From NCBI RefSeq assembly GCF_000725125.1, contig NZ_JFCB01000016.1, forward strand, positions 1 to 64,000: a DNA stretch of 64,000 nucleotides, given 5' to 3'. Under the pieces are notes generated by a model, which worked only from the letters and a program-made list of their open reading frames with translations, did no database searches and was not told where the DNA came from. The position numbers and the translations under genes were made by a program. This DNA is from Streptomyces toyocaensis (GTDB lineage Bacteria; Actinomycetota; Actinomycetes; Streptomycetales; Streptomycetaceae). Positions 1 to 8,708 of this stretch are shown in pieces. The stretch's first letter is position 1. The number at the start of each line of letters is the position of its first letter.

Positions 1-116
1 AACGCCGGGTCGCGCCGGCCGCAGCCGCCCCGCGGCCCGGTGCCGCCGCCGGGCGCGGGACCGCACGCGCCGCACGTGCCACGGCCGCGGCGCGGCCCGG
101 AAGGGGGCGGGGCCGT

Positions 117-1370
117 ATGAGCGCACCCCCGCGGATCCCCTTCCCCGTCGTCGACGAGGTGTCCCGGCACTGCCTCCAGGAGGAGGAGCCGGAGACGGTG
201 CACATCGAGGTGCACCTCCCCGGGGTCCTGGACGCCGCCCGCATGCGCAAGGCGTTCACCGAGGCGCTGCGGCGGCACCCGCGGATCCTCGTGCGGGAGG
301 CACCCGGGCCCTGGTACCGGCGCCGCTACGAGTGGGAGCCGACCGACGGTCCGGACGTGGAGGTGGTGAGGTTCCCCGCCCCGGGGAAGGACGCCCTGCG
401 GGACGCCCGCGCCCGCGCGCTGGCCGGGGCGCCCCCGCTCACGGCGTCACCGCCGGTCCGGCTCGAGGTGGTGGGCGGGGAGGGGACCGTGCTCCTCCTC
501 ACCGTCAACCACACCGCCCTGGACGGTCCCGCCTGCCTGCGCGTGCTGGCCACCGCCGCCGAGCTGTACGGCGGCCGGGACAACGCCCCGGCCGCCTCGC
601 CCGTACGGCCGCCCGAGGCGCCGCAGGACCCGCCGGACGCCCCGTCCACCTGGTCGCCGCCGGCGAGAGTGGCCCGGGGCACGCCCGAGTCCTCGCCCGG
701 CAACGGCATGCTCGTCACCGAACTGCCGCTGCCGCACCGGCCCAAGGGCGCCCCCTACACCGTCAACGACCAGCTCATGGTCGCCACCGCCCTGACCGTC
801 GTCGACTGGAACCGGGAGCACGGCGCCGCGCGCCGCCCCCTGCGCATCACCATGCCGGTCGACGACCGTCCCCGGGACACCACGATGCCGATCGGCAACG
901 GCACCCGGCTGGTCGAGGTGCCGTTCGCCCCGGAGGAGCTGGACTCCCCCGACCTGCCGGAACTGCTGCGCCGCACCGCCCTGCGCACCCGTGCCCTGAA
1001 GTCCCTGCCCCGCCCCCAGCTCGGCCACGGCGCCGCCCTGCTCACCGCCCCCTGGGCCCCGGTCGCCTGCCGCGCCGCGCTGACCAGGGCGCTGCGCAGG
1101 GCCGCGGCGCCCTGGACGTCGACCACGCTGCTCAGCAACATCGGCCGGGTCCCGTACCCGCTGGACTTCGGTCAGGAGGCGGGCCGGGCGCACGCCGTCT
1201 GGTTCTCGGCGCCGGCCCGGATGCCCCGGGGGCTCACCGTCACCACCGCCTCCACCGCGGGCCGGCTGCATCTCGCGCTGCGCTGGTCGCGCACGCTGCT
1301 CGGCCCCGGTGACGGCGCCCGCCTGCGCGATCTCTTCGCGCACCACCTGCACACCACGGAGGCGACCTGA
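117..1370 (+). CDS. Condensation-domain-like acyltransferase
   Basis: A 417-residue stand-alone protein of the chloramphenicol acetyltransferase/condensation fold. The best motif is NHTALDG at about residue 130, a form of the HHxxxDG active-site motif in which the first His is Asn; the second, catalytic His and the Asp are kept. Such stand-alone proteins acylate small molecules or lipids (PapA and condensation families), but no substrate can be read here. The ATG follows a purine-rich GGAAGGGGGCGGGG stretch. The stop codon abuts the GTG of the downstream methyltransferase, so the two are probably co-translated. Alternatives are a wax-ester-synthase-like acyltransferase or a catalytically weak condensation protein. 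Confidence 0.75.
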   Translation: MSAPPRIPFPVVDEVSRHCLQEEEPETVHIEVHLPGVLDAARMRKAFTEALRRHPRILVREAPGPWYRRRYEWEPTDGPDVEVVRFPAPGKDALRDARARALAGAPPLTASPPVRLEVVGGEGTVLLLTVNHTALDGPACLRVLATAAELYGGRDNAPAASPVRPPEAPQDPPDAPSTWSPPARVARGTPESSPGNGMLVTELPLPHRPKGAPYTVNDQLMVATALTVVDWNREHGAARRPLRITMPVDDRPRDTTMPIGNGTRLVEVPFAPEELDSPDLPELLRRTALRTRALKSLPRPQLGHGAALLTAPWAPVACRAALTRALRRAAAPWTSTTLLSNIGRVPYPLDFGQEAGRAHAVWFSAPARMPRGLTVTTASTAGRLHLALRWSRTLLGPGDGARLRDLFAHHLHTTEAT

Positions 1371-2108
1371 GTGACGACCACCGCACCCCCGCCCCGCGAG
1401 CTGCGGGACTTCTACGAGAATCCCGCCGTGCCCGTCGCTTCGGGCCCTTCGCGCAGCCGCCGCCAGGCCCGCATGCTGGCCCGCGCGCTCGGTCCGGCCG
1501 GCACCGGCGGCCCGCGGACCGTTCTCGACATCGGCTGCGGTGACGGCGCCGCGGCCGCCACCGCCGCCCCCTTCCTGCGCGGTCACCGCCTGATCGGCGT
1601 CGACTGGTCCCAGGACGCCCTCGCCCGCGCCCGCACCCGGCTGCTGTACGCGGTGCGCGGCGAACTCACCGGCGGCGGGCTGCCGTTCGCCGCCGGTTCG
1701 GCCGACGCGGTGCTCTTCAGCGAGGTGCTCGAGCACCTCGTCGACCCGGACGCCGCGCTCGACGAGATCCGCCGGGTGCTGCGCCCCGGGGGCCATCTGA
1801 TGCTGTCCACGCCGAACCTGGCCGCCTGGTACAACCGCGGTCTGCTGCTCGCCGGGGTGCAGCCGGTGTTCTCCGAGGTCAGCCTGCGCGGCATCCACGG
1901 GCGGCCGGGCTCGGAGGTGGTCGGACACCTGCGGCTGTACACGGCCCGCGCGCTGCGGGAGTTCGTGGCCGCGTCCGGTTTCACCGTCGTACGCCTCGAA
2001 GGTGCCCCCTTCCACGGCGTACCGCGTGTGCTGCGCCCGCTGGACCGGCTGGCGTGCGCCCGGCCGCCGCTCTCGTCGATTTTGCTGCTGCACGCCCGGC
2101 GGACGTGA
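1371..2108 (+). CDS. Class I SAM-dependent methyltransferase
   Basis: A 245-residue methyltransferase with the Rossmann motif VLDIGCGDGA at about residues 45-54. An acidic residue ends strand 2 in IGVDWS, and LFSEVLEHL, the post-motif typical of Methyltransf_11/25 enzymes, lies near residue 115. It uses S-adenosylmethionine; the acceptor is unknown. The GTG start directly follows the stop codon of the acyltransferase, and the next gene begins 15 bases downstream, so it belongs to the same transcript. A Trm112-like protein lies two genes downstream. Since Trm112 proteins are known activators of some methyltransferases, a partnership is possible but inferred. Confidence 0.85.
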   Translation: MTTTAPPPRELRDFYENPAVPVASGPSRSRRQARMLARALGPAGTGGPRTVLDIGCGDGAAAATAAPFLRGHRLIGVDWSQDALARARTRLLYAVRGELTGGGLPFAAGSADAVLFSEVLEHLVDPDAALDEIRRVLRPGGHLMLSTPNLAAWYNRGLLLAGVQPVFSEVSLRGIHGRPGSEVVGHLRLYTARALREFVAASGFTVVRLEGAPFHGVPRVLRPLDRLACARPPLSSILLLHARRT

Positions 2109-2123
2109 GGGGGGCGGGGGGAC

Positions 2124-3050
2124 ATGTGGTGGGGAGTGGCCGCGGCCCTGTTGGCGAACGTCCTGTACAGCGGCGGGTTCGTCCTGGAGAAGCGGGCGCT
2201 CGCAGGCCTGCCCGAGGTGACGGTCCGCCGGCCGGCCCGGCTGCTGCGGCTGGTGCTCGGCAGCCCGCTGTGGATCGGGGGCTCGCTGGCCCTGGCGGCC
2301 GGTTTCGCCGCCCAGCTCGCGGTGTACCGCACGCTGCCGATCGCCGCCGCGCAGGGCATCTTCGTCTCCGGCCTCGTGCTGCTCGTCCTGCTGTCGTCCC
2401 GGCTGCTGGGCGAGGAGACCAGCGGCCGGGAACGGTACGCCCTCGGCGCGATCCTGCTCGCCCTGCTGATGGTGGTGCTGTCGCTGCGGGAGAGCGGCGC
2501 GGGCGCCGACACGGTGGGGCAGCAGGCGCCGTATCCGGTGATCCTGCTGGTGTGCGTACCGGCGCTGGCAGCCGGGGTGTGGCTGTACAGCTCAGCCGAG
2601 CGCAACGCACGCCACCGGCACCGGCTGCCCACGACGGGCGTCGAGTACGGCGTCGCCGTGGGCCTGCTCTACGGGGTCAGCTCGCTGGCCATCAAGGGGG
2701 TGTCGAGCCACCTGACGACCGGCGGAGTGGGCGGCGCGGTGCTCGGACTGCTGGGCTCCCCGTATCCCTATCTGCTGCTGTTCACCGGTGTGTTCGGGCT
2801 GGTGATGTCGCAGGCCGCGCTCCAGCGCTGCCGGGCCTCACTGATCGTGCCGGTGTGCACGACCGTGACCTGCCTGTTCACGGCGGTGCTCGGCACGCTG
2901 TCGTTCGGTGAGCAACTGCCGGACGAGCCGCTGCGGCTGGCCCTGCGCGTCGCGGGCACGGTGCTCGCGGTCGCCGTACTGCTGGCCATGCCCAAGCACG
3001 ACACCGCGCCACCGTCCCCCGTCCCGGCCAAGGAGTTGACCCGACCGTGA
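2124..3050 (+). CDS. DMT/EamA-like multi-spanning membrane protein
   Basis: A 308-residue integral membrane protein with about nine or ten hydrophobic segments, beginning WWGVAAALLANVLYSGG and running to a final hydrophobic helix near residue 290. Two halves of similar layout resemble the drug/metabolite transporter superfamily. It is probably an exporter or flippase in the plasma membrane; the substrate is not evident. GGGGCGGGGGGAC precedes the ATG. Its stop overlaps the GTG of the next gene by four bases (GTGA), which indicates translational coupling. Given the acyltransferase and methyltransferases around it, moving a modified lipid or metabolite across the membrane is a reasonable guess only. 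Confidence 0.75.
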   Translation: MWWGVAAALLANVLYSGGFVLEKRALAGLPEVTVRRPARLLRLVLGSPLWIGGSLALAAGFAAQLAVYRTLPIAAAQGIFVSGLVLLVLLSSRLLGEETSGRERYALGAILLALLMVVLSLRESGAGADTVGQQAPYPVILLVCVPALAAGVWLYSSAERNARHRHRLPTTGVEYGVAVGLLYGVSSLAIKGVSSHLTTGGVGGAVLGLLGSPYPYLLLFTGVFGLVMSQAALQRCRASLIVPVCTTVTCLFTAVLGTLSFGEQLPDEPLRLALRVAGTVLAVAVLLAMPKHDTAPPSPVPAKELTRP

Positions 3051-3286
3051 AGCCCGACGACCCGCTGCTGAGGATCCTCGCCTGTCCGCTCGACAAGGGG
3101 CCGCTGCATCTGCTCGCCCCGGACGACGAGGGGGACGAGGCGCTGTACAACCCGCGTCTGCGCCGCCGCTACCCGATCGTCGACGGCATCCCGCAGCTGC
3201 TGCCGTCGTCCGGGGAGCAGGTGTCGCAGGAGGAGCACGAGCGGGAGCTGACGCGGATGGCCGGGGCCCCGGGGGCGACGCCGTGA
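3047..3286 (+). CDS. Trm112-family small protein
   Basis: A 79-residue protein beginning MKPDDPLLRILACPLDKGPL, which matches the Trm112/YcaR (UPF0434) family: LLxILxCPxxKGxL at the N-terminus and YPIVDGIPxLL in the middle. Only one Cys of the zinc-knuckle set (CPLD) is present, as in many bacterial members. In eukaryotes and archaea Trm112 is an obligate activating subunit of several methyltransferases; bacterial roles are poorly defined. Here it sits between two methyltransferase genes, overlapping its upstream and downstream neighbours by four bases each (GTGA). That makes a role as methyltransferase partner attractive, though inferred. Confidence 0.85.
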   Translation: MKPDDPLLRILACPLDKGPLHLLAPDDEGDEALYNPRLRRRYPIVDGIPQLLPSSGEQVSQEEHERELTRMAGAPGATP

Positions 3287-4113
3287 CGAGGACCGGACGC
3301 ACGTTCGCGGCCCGCGCGGCGGCGTTCCTGCCCACGCGTCTGGTGGCCGCGACGGCCCGGGCGGTCTACCCCCGCTTCGAGCCCGAGCTGGCCCGCCTCG
3401 CCGACCTGTGCCCGCCGGACTGCGACACGGCGGTGGACGTCGGCGGCTGGTACGGCCCGTGGACCCGCCGGCTGGCCGGGCGCGCGCGCCGGGTGGTCAC
3501 CCTGGAGCCGGTGCCCCACCTGGCCCGGCTGCTCACCGCGTCGGCCCCGCCGAACGTGCGGGTGATCCGCGCCGCGGCCTCGGACAAGCCCGGCGTCGCC
3601 CGCCTGTGGCTCCCCCCGGACGACGGCGGCGACCGGGGCGTGTCGTCGCTGGTCCGCCGGGACATCCACGGCACCTCCCTGGACGTCACCAGCGTCACGC
3701 TGGACGAACTCGGCCTGTGCGGCGTCGGTTTCATCAAGATCGACGTGGACGGCAACGAGTCGGCGGTGCTGCGCGGGGCGACCGGGATCCTGGCCCGCGA
3801 CCGCCCGGCCCTGTTCGTGGAGCTGGAGTCCCGCATCCAGCCGATCGCGCCGGTGGTGACGTACCTGGCGATGCTGGGCTACGACGGCTGGGTGCTGCCC
3901 GCGGGCTCCTGGGTCCCGCTGTCCCGCTTCCCGCTGGAGGCCCACCAGGCGCGCACCTCGTACGTCGTCACGCACGGTCTGCTGCGCCGGGTCCTGCCGT
4001 TCCGGGGCCCGCGCTACGTCAACTCGGTGCTGTTCCTCCCGGACGGCCGCCGCCCGGGAGCGCCGCCGGTGGGCGACGATGGGTCCCGTGCCCACCGGAC
4101 GACGCCCCACTAG
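3283..4113 (+). CDS. FkbM-family methyltransferase
   Basis: A 276-residue SAM-dependent methyltransferase of the FkbM type. AVDVGGWYGPW (about residues 50-60) is the SAM-binding loop, and FIKIDVDGNE...VLRGA (about residues 149-162) is the family's signature, with the acidic pair that follows strand 4. The family methylates hydroxyl groups on sugars, polyketides and lipids. The GTG start overlaps the Trm112-like gene by four bases. Its 3' end overlaps the next, uncharacterised gene by 35 bases. With the upstream acyltransferase and methyltransferase it forms a compact modification cassette of unknown product. Confidence 0.82.
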   Translation: MTRTGRTFAARAAAFLPTRLVAATARAVYPRFEPELARLADLCPPDCDTAVDVGGWYGPWTRRLAGRARRVVTLEPVPHLARLLTASAPPNVRVIRAAASDKPGVARLWLPPDDGGDRGVSSLVRRDIHGTSLDVTSVTLDELGLCGVGFIKIDVDGNESAVLRGATGILARDRPALFVELESRIQPIAPVVTYLAMLGYDGWVLPAGSWVPLSRFPLEAHQARTSYVVTHGLLRRVLPFRGPRYVNSVLFLPDGRRPGAPPVGDDGSRAHRTTPH

Positions 4114-4690
4114 CCCGTTCACCCCGTTCGACTTCCAGCTCGTCCTGCTGCGCCGCATGGCCGACCACAACCCCGGCCCGGTGGAGGACGCCCGGCGCGC
4201 ACTGGGCGCCTCCCTCACCGACATGCGCGAGGCCAACAAGCGCTGGCAGGCGATGGTCCGCTCGCCGCGCTCCCGCCCGGCCCTGTCCCGGTACCGTTCC
4301 GTGCTCGGCGAGCCGGAGTCCCGGACCGCGCGCCGGATCGGGGACCTGGACTGCGAGGCGTGGCAGTGGCCGCTCCCGCTCTGGCCGGACCTGCGCTTCG
4401 AGGTGCTGACGGCGGCGTCCGGCGGCGCGGTGTGGAACGAGTGGCTGGTCCGCGCGCCGGGCGCCCCCGCGCCCGGCCTGCGCACGGTGGAGGACCTCAC
4501 CCCCTGGTCCTGCACGGTGGACGAGGCCGCCCGCGCCTTCGCGCCCGCCCGCCCCCTTCAAGGCACGGCGCCGACCCGGTGGGGGCTCGCCTTCACGGCC
4601 CCGGACGCGTCGGGCGCACGGCGCGAGGTGGTCGCGGAGTTCACCTGGGGGCTGCTGCAGCGTACGGCGGTCAGCGGGCCGCGGCCTTGA
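4079..4690 (+). CDS. Uncharacterised protein at the end of the methyltransferase run
   Basis: A 203-residue protein that I do not recognise. It is soluble and Arg/Trp-rich, with no signal peptide or membrane span. It begins inside the FkbM gene in another frame (35-base overlap) and ends 20 bases inside the convergent ATP-grasp gene. A predicted N-terminal helical stretch (about residues 20-65) precedes a region with WQWPLPLWPD near residue 98. Codon usage fits a real gene throughout. No catalytic motif is apparent, and no function is proposed. Confidence 0.65.
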   Translation: MGPVPTGRRPTSPFTPFDFQLVLLRRMADHNPGPVEDARRALGASLTDMREANKRWQAMVRSPRSRPALSRYRSVLGEPESRTARRIGDLDCEAWQWPLPLWPDLRFEVLTAASGGAVWNEWLVRAPGAPAPGLRTVEDLTPWSCTVDEAARAFAPARPLQGTAPTRWGLAFTAPDASGARREVVAEFTWGLLQRTAVSGPRP

Positions 4691-5543
4691 GGGTCTCCTC
4701 CACCACACGCGGCACCGACTCCGGGTGCAGCCACAGGAACAGGTTCGGCTCGACGAGCTCCAGCTCCATCACCCGGGGCCGGCCGTCCTCGCCGTCCACG
4801 AGGTCCACGCGCGCGTACAGCAGGTCCGGCGCTCCGGGCACGGCGGCCAGCGCCCGCTCGGCGACGGCGAGTTCGGCGGGGGTGGGCGTCCAGTCCGTCA
4901 GTCCGGGGTGGGCGACCTTGCGCCGGTCGTAGGGCGTGCCGGGCGTGAGGACGGGACCCTTGCGGCTGGCATGGAGCAGGCTCCCGCCGAAGAACTGCAG
5001 CGCCCGCTCCCCGGCGGTGTCGACGCTGCGCACATAGGGCTGCACCATCGCGGTGAACCCCTCCGCGTGCAGGCGTCCGACGTGCCGTACGGCGGTGGCG
5101 TGCTCGTCGGGCGCGTAGCGGGCGGCGAACCGGGCGCCGGCGCCGGAGGCCGGCTTGACGACGTACTCGTGCGCGTCCGGGAGGCCGAGGGCGTCCCCGG
5201 GCGCCAGGTACCGGGTGTCCACCACGGGCACCCCGGCAGCGGCGAGGTCCCCGAGGTACCGCTTGTCGGTGTTCCACCGCACCACGTCCGCCGGATTGGC
5301 CAGCCGGGTCGCCGCGGCGCACCGCTCGGCCCACGCGGTGAACTCCGCCGCCCGCCAGCTGTAGTCCCAGGTGGACCGGATCACGGCGAGATCGAAGCCG
5401 GACCAGTCCACCTCCCCGTCGTCCCACACCTCGGCGGACGCCACGGCCCCGGCCGCCTCCAGCGCCCGCACCAGCCCCGGCAGGTCGCGGTCCTCGGCGA
5501 CGTCGGGGCCGGGCGCGCAGGTCACGAGCGCGATGCGGGGCAT
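4671..5543 (-). CDS. ATP-grasp (RimK/glutathione-synthetase-like) ligase
   Basis: A 290-residue protein with the layout of small actinobacterial ATP-grasp ligases. A Rossmann-like N-terminus (MPRIALVTC) is followed by VIRSTWDYSWR at about residues 55-65, then WNTDKRYLGDLAAAGVPVV and VVKPASGAGAR, the ATP-binding Lys and glycine-rich loop. ARVDLVDGEDGRPRVMELEL near residue 250 is the metal-binding E-x-E/N region. Such enzymes join a carboxylate to an amine or thiol at the cost of ATP; the substrate is unknown. GAGGAGTGAGCC precedes the ATG. It converges on the preceding gene with a 20-base overlap of coding ends. Confidence 0.78.
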   Translation of the reverse strand: MPRIALVTCAPGPDVAEDRDLPGLVRALEAAGAVASAEVWDDGEVDWSGFDLAVIRSTWDYSWRAAEFTAWAERCAAATRLANPADVVRWNTDKRYLGDLAAAGVPVVDTRYLAPGDALGLPDAHEYVVKPASGAGARFAARYAPDEHATAVRHVGRLHAEGFTAMVQPYVRSVDTAGERALQFFGGSLLHASRKGPVLTPGTPYDRRKVAHPGLTDWTPTPAELAVAERALAAVPGAPDLLYARVDLVDGEDGRPRVMELELVEPNLFLWLHPESVPRVVEETLKAAAR

Positions 5544-5786
5544 GGTGGCTCACTCCTCGTTCGAACAGCTGATCGCCGAGCAGGCTAACAACCGCCCGCG
5601 GGAACCACGAGGGGCGGCTTGACCTTCACCTTCGGTGAAGCCCCAGCATCGGTGGCGGAACCCCCGCAAGCGCCGGGCCGCGCAACCTGCCCCCGGCCCA
5701 CACCGACGCACCGGCGGTGGTCGTCCCCGGCCGCGGGTAGGACACCCTGGACCCTGCCCCCGGGCACCCCGTACCGCCCGCCCCGA

Positions 5787-5803
5787 CAGCCAGCCAGCCA
5801 GCC
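5787..5803. repeat. CAGC tetranucleotide repeat in the matB leader
   Basis: Four tandem copies of CAGC lie directly before the AAGGAG ribosome-binding site (5804-5809) of the following GTG start at 5819. The repeat is untranslated and could slip, changing the leader by four bases, but nothing here shows a regulatory effect. The 275-base spacer from 5544 to 5818 holds no other gene. Confidence 0.5.
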
Positions 5804-5818
5804 AAGGAGATACGCCCC

Positions 5819-7282
5819 GTGTCCTCTCTCTTCCCGGCCCTGACCGACGGCCACCGGGCCGACCGGCCCGCCCTGCGCTTCGGCGAGCGCGAACTGACGT
5901 ACGGGCGACTCGCCGCGGCGGCCGGCGCCGTGGCCGGGGACCTGAAGGGGGTGCGCCGCGTCGCCGTATGGGCCACGCCGACGCTGGAGACCGCCGTCGC
6001 CGTCACCGCCGCGCTGCTCGCCGGCCCGGCCGTCGTGCCGCTCAACCCGAAGTCGGGCGAGAAGGAACTCGGCCACATCCTCTCCGACAGCACCCCCGAC
6101 CTGGTGCTCACCGCCCCCGGCACCGAACTCCCCGCCCCCCTGGCAGGCCTGCCCCGGCTCGATGTGGACCCGGCCCCCGAAGCGGCGGCCCCGGGCGGCC
6201 TCCCCGACGACCGTGACCGGGACCCCGAGGATCCCGCCCTGATCGTCTACACCTCCGGCACCACCGGCCCGCCCAAGGGCGCGGTCATCCCCCGTCGCGC
6301 GATCGCCGCGACCCTGGACGCGCTCGCCGAGGCCTGGCAGTGGACCGCCGACGACGTGCTGGTGCACGGGCTCCCGCTGTTCCACGTGCACGGCCTCGTC
6401 CTCGGCACGCTCGGCCCGCTGCGCCGCGGCGGCTCGGTGCGCCACCTGGGCGGGTTCACCACCGGGGGCGTGGCGCGCGAGCTGAACGCCGGTGCCACCA
6501 TGCTGTTCGGCGTGCCGACGATGTACCACCGCCTCGCCGAGGCGCTGCCCGCCGAGCCGGACCTGGTGACGGCGCTGGCCGGCGCGCGGCTGCTGGTGTC
6601 GGGTTCCGCCGCGCTGCCCGTGCACGACCACGAGCGGATCGGCGCGGCCACGGGACGCCGGGTCGTCGAGCGCTACGGCATGACCGAGACGCTGATGAAC
6701 ACCAGCGTCCGCGCGGACGGCGAGGCCCGCCCCGGCACGGTCGGCGTGCCGTTGCCGGGGGTGGAGCTGCGGCTGGTGGAGGAGGACGGCTCGCCGGTGA
6801 CGTCGTACGACGGTGAGACGGTCGGTGAGATCCAGGTGCGCGGGCCGAACCTGTTCACCGGGTACCTGGGCCGGCCGGACGCCACGGCCGCCGCGTTCAC
6901 CGCCGACGGCTGGTTCCGCACCGGGGACATGGCGGTGCGCGACCCCGACGGCTACGTCCGCATCGTGGGCCGCAAGGCCACCGACCTGATCAAGAGCGGC
7001 GGCTACAAGATCGGCGCGGGTGAGATCGAGAACGCGCTGCTGGAGCACCCCGGGGTGCGGGAGGCCGCGGTCACCGGGGAGCCGGACGCCGATCTGGGCG
7101 AGCGGATCGTGGCCTGGGTGGTGCCGGCGGATCCGCAGTCCCCGCCCGGCCTTGAGGAGCTGGCCGGGCATGTCGCCGGGCGGCTCGCCCCCCACAAGCG
7201 CCCGCGCGTCCTCCACCACCTCGACGTCCTCCCCCGCAACGACATGGGCAAGGTCATGAAGCGGGCGCTGTCTCATGGCTGA
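5819..7282 (+). CDS. matB: Malonyl-CoA synthetase
   Basis: A 487-residue member of the ANL adenylate-forming superfamily that converts malonate (and often methylmalonate), CoA and ATP to the acyl-CoA, a polyketide and fatty-acid extender unit. The P-loop YTSGTTGPPKG lies near residue 143, GMTETLMN near residue 287, RTGDMAV and GYVRIVGRKATDLIKSGGYK in the C-terminal hinge, and the catalytic Lys in GKVMKRAL near the end. The N-terminus MSSLFPAL and motifs such as PLFHVHGL agree closely with remembered MatB of S. coelicolor. GTG start with AAGGAG nine bases upstream. It overlaps the carboxyltransferase gene by eight bases. Confidence 0.93.
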   Translation: MSSLFPALTDGHRADRPALRFGERELTYGRLAAAAGAVAGDLKGVRRVAVWATPTLETAVAVTAALLAGPAVVPLNPKSGEKELGHILSDSTPDLVLTAPGTELPAPLAGLPRLDVDPAPEAAAPGGLPDDRDRDPEDPALIVYTSGTTGPPKGAVIPRRAIAATLDALAEAWQWTADDVLVHGLPLFHVHGLVLGTLGPLRRGGSVRHLGGFTTGGVARELNAGATMLFGVPTMYHRLAEALPAEPDLVTALAGARLLVSGSAALPVHDHERIGAATGRRVVERYGMTETLMNTSVRADGEARPGTVGVPLPGVELRLVEEDGSPVTSYDGETVGEIQVRGPNLFTGYLGRPDATAAAFTADGWFRTGDMAVRDPDGYVRIVGRKATDLIKSGGYKIGAGEIENALLEHPGVREAAVTGEPDADLGERIVAWVVPADPQSPPGLEELAGHVAGRLAPHKRPRVLHHLDVLPRNDMGKVMKRALSHG

Positions 7283-8663
7283 CCGTCTCTCCGCCCGCGG
7301 GGCCCTCGCCCTCGTCACCGACGACTTCACCGAGCTGCCCTTCCCGGAGCGCCCCGGGCACCCGGACGGTCCGCTCGGCTGGCCCGGCTACGACACCGCC
7401 CGCGCCCGCGCCGCCGAGCGCACCGGCGAGCGGGAGTCCGTGGTCTGCGGCACCGGGGACGTCGACGGCACCCGGGCCGTCCTCGTCGCGTTCGAGTTCG
7501 GCTTCCTCGGCGGCTCCCTCGGTACACGCACCGGCGACCGCCTGGAGGCGGCGTACGCGCATGCCCGCGCGCACCACCTGCCGGTGGTGCCGCTGGTCGC
7601 CACCGGCGGCAGCCGGATGCAGGAGGGCATGCTCGCCCTCACCCAGCTCCAGCGGGTGGCCAGGGCGTCCGCGCTCACCCGGCAGTCCGGGCTGCCGCAG
7701 ATCGCCGTGGTGCGGGACCCGACGACCGGCGGCGGCTGGGCCACCCTGGGCGCGGGCGCCGACGTCGTGCTGGCGCTGCCCGGCGCGCAGGTCGGCTTCG
7801 CCGGCTCGCGGGTCCGCCCGGCGGACGCGGACCCCGCGGCGTACACGGCCGAGGCGCAGGTGGCGGCGGGCGCGGCGGACGCGCTGGTCCGGCCGGAGGC
7901 GCTGCGGGACACCCTGGGTCACTGGCTGCGGCTGCTGACCCGCCCCTCCACCGCGCCGGCCCCGCCGCCCCCGGCGCTGGGCGCGGCCGGCCTCCCGGCC
8001 ACCGGCTGGGAGGCGGTCCGCCGCGCCCGCTCCCCCCGGCGCCCCCGTGCCACCGCCTACCTGGACGCCTACTTCACCTCCCGTGTCGCCATCGGCGGCG
8101 ACCGCTGCGGGGGCACGGACCCCGACGGCATGCTCTGCGGCTTCGGCGAGCACCGGGGCCGCACGGTCGCCTACGCCGCGCAGACCGGCACGGCGACCCG
8201 TCCCGCCGGGTACCGCACGGCCGCCCGGCTGGTCCGGCTCGCGGACCGGCTCGGCATCCCGGTGCTGACGCTGGTGGACACCCCGGGCGCGGCCAATGAC
8301 GCGGAGGCGGAACGGCAGGGCGCGGGGGCCGCCATCGCCGATCTGTTCGGCGCCGTGGCCTCCGCCCGTACGCCGGTCACCACGCTGGTCGTCGGCGAGG
8401 GCGGCTCCGGCGGCGCGCTGGCCCTGGCGGCGCCCGGCAACACCTGGGCCACCCCGGACAGCTACTTCTCGGTGATCGCCCCGGAACTCGCGGCGGCCAT
8501 CCTCAAGCGCCCCCCGGAGCAGGCACGGACGACGGCCGGCCAACTCCGTATCCGTCCGCAGGACCTGGTGGAGCTGGGCGTGGTGAGGGGGGTCGTGGGA
8601 ACCGGGGCGGACGGGCGGGCGAAGTCGGCCGGTTGCCCGTCGCCCGGCGAACACCAGCCGTAA
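7275..8663 (+). CDS. Single-chain carboxyltransferase (acyl-CoA/malonate carboxylase-decarboxylase type)
   Basis: A 462-residue protein carrying both crotonase-like halves of a carboxyltransferase. The first half has GGSRMQEGMLALTQL (about residues 111-125), typical of the AccD/MdcD half; the second has LVDTPGA and GEGGSGGALALA (about residues 375-386), typical of the AccA/MdcE half. Carboxyltransferases move CO2 between biotin and acyl-CoA, or decarboxylate malonyl thioesters. No biotin-carrier motif and no zinc-binding CxxC pair is seen. The eight-base overlap with matB suggests that malonyl-CoA made by MatB is its substrate or product. The direction of the reaction cannot be read from sequence. 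Confidence 0.85.
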   Translation: MADRLSARGALALVTDDFTELPFPERPGHPDGPLGWPGYDTARARAAERTGERESVVCGTGDVDGTRAVLVAFEFGFLGGSLGTRTGDRLEAAYAHARAHHLPVVPLVATGGSRMQEGMLALTQLQRVARASALTRQSGLPQIAVVRDPTTGGGWATLGAGADVVLALPGAQVGFAGSRVRPADADPAAYTAEAQVAAGAADALVRPEALRDTLGHWLRLLTRPSTAPAPPPPALGAAGLPATGWEAVRRARSPRRPRATAYLDAYFTSRVAIGGDRCGGTDPDGMLCGFGEHRGRTVAYAAQTGTATRPAGYRTAARLVRLADRLGIPVLTLVDTPGAANDAEAERQGAGAAIADLFGAVASARTPVTTLVVGEGGSGGALALAAPGNTWATPDSYFSVIAPELAAAILKRPPEQARTTAGQLRIRPQDLVELGVVRGVVGTGADGRAKSAGCPSPGEHQP

Positions 8664-8708
8664 CATGAGGAGTTCACGCAGTCGTACACAACGGGGGCGC
8701 GCCGCGCG

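Noticed and set aside
1..116. A gene in the first 116 bases
   Set aside because: No start, stop or motif can be assigned; it is probably the leader of the first gene or the tail of an intergenic region.
117..4690. A classical polyketide or non-ribosomal peptide gene cluster
   Set aside because: There is no ketosynthase, adenylation or carrier domain; a single condensation-like protein is not enough.
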